A model generated the notes under the pieces. That model ran no database searches and had not been told where the DNA came from. It saw only the letters and a list, made by a program, of their open reading frames with translations. A program made the translations under genes and the position numbers. A stretch of 64,000 bases of DNA from Pohlia nutans (Eukaryota > Streptophyta > Bryopsida > Bryales > Mniaceae), in assembly GCA_022496805.1 (NCBI GenBank), contig CM040094.1:558001-622000 (forward strand), given 5' to 3'. Every line of letters starts with the position of its first letter. The stretch's first letter is position 1. Positions 60,279 through 64,000 of the stretch are shown in pieces.

Positions 60279-60555
60279 CACTTGCAATTCACATCAAAAT
60301 AGAATATGGGAGGGTTAGACATATGCCTAACCCTCATATGTTTTATTTTGATGTAAATTTCAAGCATTGGGAAGATTAGGCATATGCCTAAGCCTCCCAT
60401 TTATTTATTTTGCTTTTAAATGTAAGTGTTGGAGGGGTAGGCATAGGCCCAATGCTCCCATATTTTAGTTTGTTTTTAAATGCAAGTATTGGAGAGTTAG
60501 GCATTTGCCTAACCCCTTCTATGTTTTATTTTCTTTGAGATGCAAGTATATATTC
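60015..60555. repeat. Right array of the palindromic repeat, opposite orientation
   Basis: About eight units of GCAAGTGTTGGGGGTTAGGC followed by ATATGCCTAACC and CCATATTTTATTTTG, spaced about 58-75 bases. They are inverted relative to the left array, placing the RRP45 fragment between mirrored arrays. A run of 31 C at 60246-60276 has grown inside one unit. Confidence 0.75.
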
Positions 60556-61088
60556 TGTTGGGTAAAAAAAGCTAATGATTTCTACTTGTGAAGAAAATCA
60601 TCTCTACAACCATTTGGAGATGATAGGCTGGCAACACTAAGTTAGTATGGATAATGACTCAAGTCAATTAGTCAAATATAGGGAAAATGGAAATTGCAAA
60701 TTATATTTCTCCATGTTTGTTATGGTGGGAAAACAACCATTACCTTTAGTTTAATAAATGGTATGTAAACATTGGTGTATTTTAGCTTGCATGGTTGTAA
60801 TATACATATATTGTGATATGCATAGTGAAGTAGCGAGATTTTTAGACTCTTTTTAGTGTTCTTCACACTAATGAATGTTCAAAAGTTGTTAAAATGTATG
60901 ATTCAAGAAACAAAGAAAAATCATAATTTTTTTGTTTCCAAATATTTAATTTAAGAATTACAATATTTTTTGGCATGTATTTCCAGAGCATATTTCTGCT
61001 TTTGTTATTCATCCATTGTCCTACCAAAAAAAATTCAATGTGCAATTTTAGAGGGGCATGTGCACTTTTAATGAAATGCGTGTTGAGC

Positions 61089-61773
61089 CTAGAAAATCAA
61101 GGTTGTTTGGATTTTTCAGGCCTGGAATTTCAAAATCTCAATTTCATTTGCTCTTATCTTGACATCCGTATGGTCAAATGTTTTGAAAATTTGAGGGATG
61201 GTTCATAAGGTCTACGAGTACAAGATCCTACAATCGGAATGTGAAAAAAAAGGTTTTGAAAAGCATTAGAGATCATCAACAAAAATAACCAAAATGAGAC
61301 AGTTTTGGATGGGGGACCTCCCTCGGGCGTTTAGGAGTTAAGAGCCAACTTTCATGGGTTCATGCTCATGGAAGTAGGCAAGAAGAGGGGAAATGTAGTA
61401 GGTACAATGACTCTCAAAAGTAGTTGGTTGTCCCCTTCTGATGGATGAAATGCTCTCATTTAGAAGATAACTTGATTCATAAAATGAAATTTCCACACAT
61501 CGTACTAGACTTGGTGCTTTACAACGCATTATAGAAAAAAATGAAAATGAAAAATAATTTATGTCATTTTTAGATTCAATTTGGAATCCCATTTTTTGGT
61601 GCGTACTGAGTCAATGTGGAAATGCATTAAATAAAGAAGTTCAATCCAAATTTTAACTATAGATAATAAAAAAATAACCTTAATAAATAATATCTCAAAA
61701 AGAAATTTGATTTTGAAATATGATTGCAAGAATATGGTAATTTAAATCACGAGTAATATTTTTGGCGGAACTT
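61089..61773. other. Spacer with the right end of a TTAA element
   Basis: GGCGTTTAGGAG abuts TTAA at 61338-61341, and AGTACAAGATCCTACAATCG before it resembles the interior of 51147-52087. So a TTAA element ends at 61337; its left end was not found. No gene. Confidence 0.4.
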
Positions 61774-61943
61774 CATAACATTCAGTAGCCATCATGCCCA
61801 CTGCCTTTCATTCATGCATTATGCTCATCACTTTGAGCCTCTACATGTTCACTTAGCTCCTGATGAAGTATTGTTGGATGTGGAATATTCCACAACATCT
61901 ACTATAGAGTCAAAGCAGAGACTGCATGCTACTGAATGCTATG
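61774..61943. mobile_element. MITE, CATAACATTCAGTAGC family, copy 3
   Basis: Left end CATAACATTCAGTAGCC, right end GCTACTGAATGCTATG, with central TGTGGAATATTCCACA. Best preserved of the three copies (170 bp). Confidence 0.65.
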
Positions 61944-62538
61944 TAATTGAAGGCCACTTTACACTACGGTGGAGAAGTCCACTGGCCATAAATTCTAAGA
62001 GAATTCTGAAATATGATTGGCTGAGAGTGACACTCTTGTCCGTGGTACGGTCAAGAGTCCTTCGATATAGAACTTTGTACATGGATGAAAAAATGACATG
62101 CCTGCCAACATGGCGACACTTTTTGCAATGGGAGTTCTCCGAAGGTTAAGTTTCTTGAACGACCTTAAAACCTTGGACAAGAAACTTGACCTCGAAGAAC
62201 TCGAACTTGATTAAAATTATATTTTTGTGGACAAATCTGAATCGTGCAATTAAGAGCTTCATCATTGACTGAATGAGCATGGGTTGTGCTACAAATTGGC
62301 ATGGACATTCAATAAATTTATGTTTCTAATTGAGAGCTAGTTTTAAATTTTATTTATTTTATTTAAAAAATTATGAAAAAATAAAATACAAATAAACAAT
62401 TTTGTTAATTGAGATGTGTTTACTAATGTTTGTCAAGTTTTGGTTATTAAACTTATTCTATGGATTTTTTCTTGAGTTTTTTTTTTTTTACCATACAAAT
62501 TAGAAGGTTATTGAAGTGAAGAGAATTATTTTTAACCA

Positions 62539-63085
62539 TGATAGTGCATTGAAATGCAATTAAGACAATTTGGTGCCGACCTCCATACCAACCTAGTATG
62601 GATAAAATGACACTAAAATGACGTGTGTATGCAATCTTTGGTGTCAAAATGACACCAAAATAATTTGACCCAATTTTTCTGATGTAGCCTCAAATAACCA
62701 CATTAGCAACTTCAAGACATGTGAACATGATGCCATGATGGTGCATTGAAACACAAATTAAGACAATTTGGTGCCAACATCCATACCAACCTATTATGAA
62801 TAAAATGACACTAAAATGATATGTATGCAGCCTTTGGTGTCAAAATGACACCAAAATAGTGTGACCCAACTTTTTTGATGTAGCCTCAAATAACCACATC
62901 AAGAACTTCAAGGCATGTGATCATGGTGCTATGATGGTGCATTGAAATGCAATTAAGATAATTTGGTGCCAACCTCCACACCAACTTAGTATGAATAAAA
63001 TGACACTAAAATGACCTGTATGTAGCCTTTGGTGTCAAAATAACACCAAAATAGTCTGGTCCAACTTTTCTGATGTAGCCTCAAA
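62539..63085. repeat. Three tandem copies of a 197-bp repeat
   Basis: Units begin near 62539, 62736 and 62932 with TGATGGTGCATTGAAATGCA, then AATTTGGTGCC, AAAATGACACTAAAATGA, GGTGTCAAAATGACACC and TGATGTAGCCTCAAAT. The third is cut short. The array ends about 320 bases before the TATA box of the next gene. Confidence 0.85.
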
Positions 63086-63406
63086 TTTTCAGCCCTATGT
63101 CTTGGGCTGAAATTCTTGACCGACCCGTGCACTTCTCCATCATAGTGTAAGGCGTCCCTGAGTTCCCCATGACTCCATTCATGGAGAAGCAGTACAGCAG
63201 TGATCCTGGAAACCAATCAAAGCTGGAAAGGACAAAAAAGAAGTTCATGAAGCTGAGTTCGCGATGAACTGCATGAATGGGGTGGTCCATTCATCATCGC
63301 CCTTTCTGCGCCACCTGCCGCGCCATGAGCGTCGGCCATCTCTGGGAAGCTGGTGGCGAAGCTGCCTCAGTCTCCTTTAGATATGAACTACCCATCTCTA
63401 CAGTAG

Positions 63407-63413
63407 TATAAAT
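63407..63413 (+). promoter_or_regulatory. Probable TATA box of the gene at the right edge
   Basis: TATAAAT about 60 bases before a pyrimidine-rich leader (CTCACTCACTCATTTACAC...), which then contains a likely leader intron 63527-63708 (CATCAG/GTATGT ... GTTATCAG). Confidence 0.4.
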
Positions 63414-63930
63414 GTATAAAGTTGCATGCAGAACGTACGGGACTCACTCACTCATTTACACTTTCAGTTCTTGTGACAATTGATCAAATTCCTTGCACAG
63501 TTTCTTCCACCACCAATTTCCATCAGGTATGTCCAAACCCCCGCCGCTCTCACCACATTATTTCTGCTACTATCTCACTCACTAGCTATCTCTCATGATT
63601 CTGAATGCTTGTAACTGTATTTATATAATTTGAGAATCAATGCTTTCGTGGTTTTGCTCGCTCATGTACTAATAATCACTATTACGATCAAGCTGTGTTC
63701 GTTATCAGGTTTGAATGCTTTTTTAGAATCATCGATGTGTCTGTTTGCTGGAGATTTAGAGAATTCGCTTCAGGATTGGATTAACCGAGTTCTTCTTGAC
63801 TTGTTGTGAGAGATTAGAGTAGTGAATTGATGTCAAGGAGGTGGTTTGAGGTTTTGGAGTCTGTGCATTGAAGGAATTGATTGAACTGCATGTGTGATCG
63901 TGTTGTGAAGTTGAAGAGATAGAGAGGATC

Positions 63931-64000
63931 ATGACGAGTAGGGCGATTTTCCAAGATGGGTACAACAAGGAGAATCCGTTGAGCACGCTCAAGATCATCA
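63931..64000 (+). CDS. Start of an unrecognised gene, cut by the window end
   Basis: After a 5' leader with one probable intron, ATG at 63931 opens MTSRAIFQDGYNKENPLSTL and stays open to the last base (23 codons). The family is not recognised from so little. Upstream leader, TATA box and lack of earlier ATG in this frame support a real start. Confidence 0.45.
   Translation, partial: MTSRAIFQDGYNKENPLSTLKII

Larger units (their letters stand above)
56841..61084. mobile_element. 4.2 kb non-autonomous relative carrying an RRP45 fragment
   Basis: Left end AACACCTGTTTCGTTAAAAG and inverted right end AACACGCATTTCATTAAAAG both continue TGCACAT; imperfect inverted similarity extends about 65 bases (later TTTTTTTTG.TGGTA). 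Exact GAGC flanks (56837-56840, 61085-61088) give a 4-bp duplication. The ends align without gaps to the 12.4 kb element's ends (about 20-21 of 32 positions, AACAC and GCAC.T...CC shared). It has no transposase. Inside are inverted arrays of a palindromic repeat, a host gene fragment and a TTAA MITE. Confidence 0.7.

Noticed and set aside
57336..60555. CRISPR-like array (regular palindromic repeats of about 58 bp spacing)
   Set aside because: Spacers are not unique but are part of the repeat, units vary, and the genome is eukaryotic. Mirrored arrays inside a transposon explain it better.

Overview
The window is nuclear DNA of a land plant with motile, ciliated sperm. It carries a plant-type digalactosyldiacylglycerol synthase with introns (DGD1), a nuclear gene for mitochondrial ribosomal protein bL20, and a nearly complete IFT88, an intraflagellar transport protein that flowering plants lack. 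A DPY-30-motif protein at the left edge may also be ciliary. This points to a bryophyte, lycophyte, fern or similar lineage; I cannot name the species. Host genes are few and lie in AT-rich DNA full of DNA transposons and MITEs. I saw no LTR retrotransposon, tRNA, rRNA or CRISPR array.

Layout: 304-4255 (+) DPY-30 gene, 5' end outside the window, introns full of small elements; 5346-7526 (-) bL20; 7.7-19.3 kb no convincing gene, many MITEs; 19.4-24.5 kb DGD1 (+) and its leader; 25.1-26.0 kb a Tc1/mariner-type foldback; 26.5-32.2 kb a complete-looking but mutated piggyBac-type transposon; 32.6-36.6 kb MITEs; 36.7-43.6 kb IFT88 (-) with two internal exon duplications; 44.2-56.6 kb a 12.4 kb terminal-inverted-repeat transposon; 56.8-61.1 kb a 4.2 kb relative carrying a piece of the exosome gene RRP45; 61.1-64.0 kb repeats and the start of a new gene at 63931 (+).

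The main novelty is the pair of elements between 44.2 and 61.1 kb. Both begin AACAC and end GTGTT, have terminal inverted repeats alignable without gaps over 32 positions, and are flanked by exact 4-bp direct repeats (ATAG and GAGC). The large one encodes, divergently, a DUF7869-like protein with a plausible acidic triad (likely the transposase) and a ParB-like protein, separated by a GC-rich array of 121-bp palindromic units. Both genes are broken by in-frame stops, nearly all explicable by C-to-T change. The small one has no such genes but has inverted arrays of a palindromic repeat around a captured host gene fragment, as a non-autonomous derivative would.

A second theme is piggyBac activity: besides the 5.6 kb element, at least ten short elements share TTAA target sites and C-rich ends of the form CCC(C)TnAA. 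They sit in introns and intergenic DNA.
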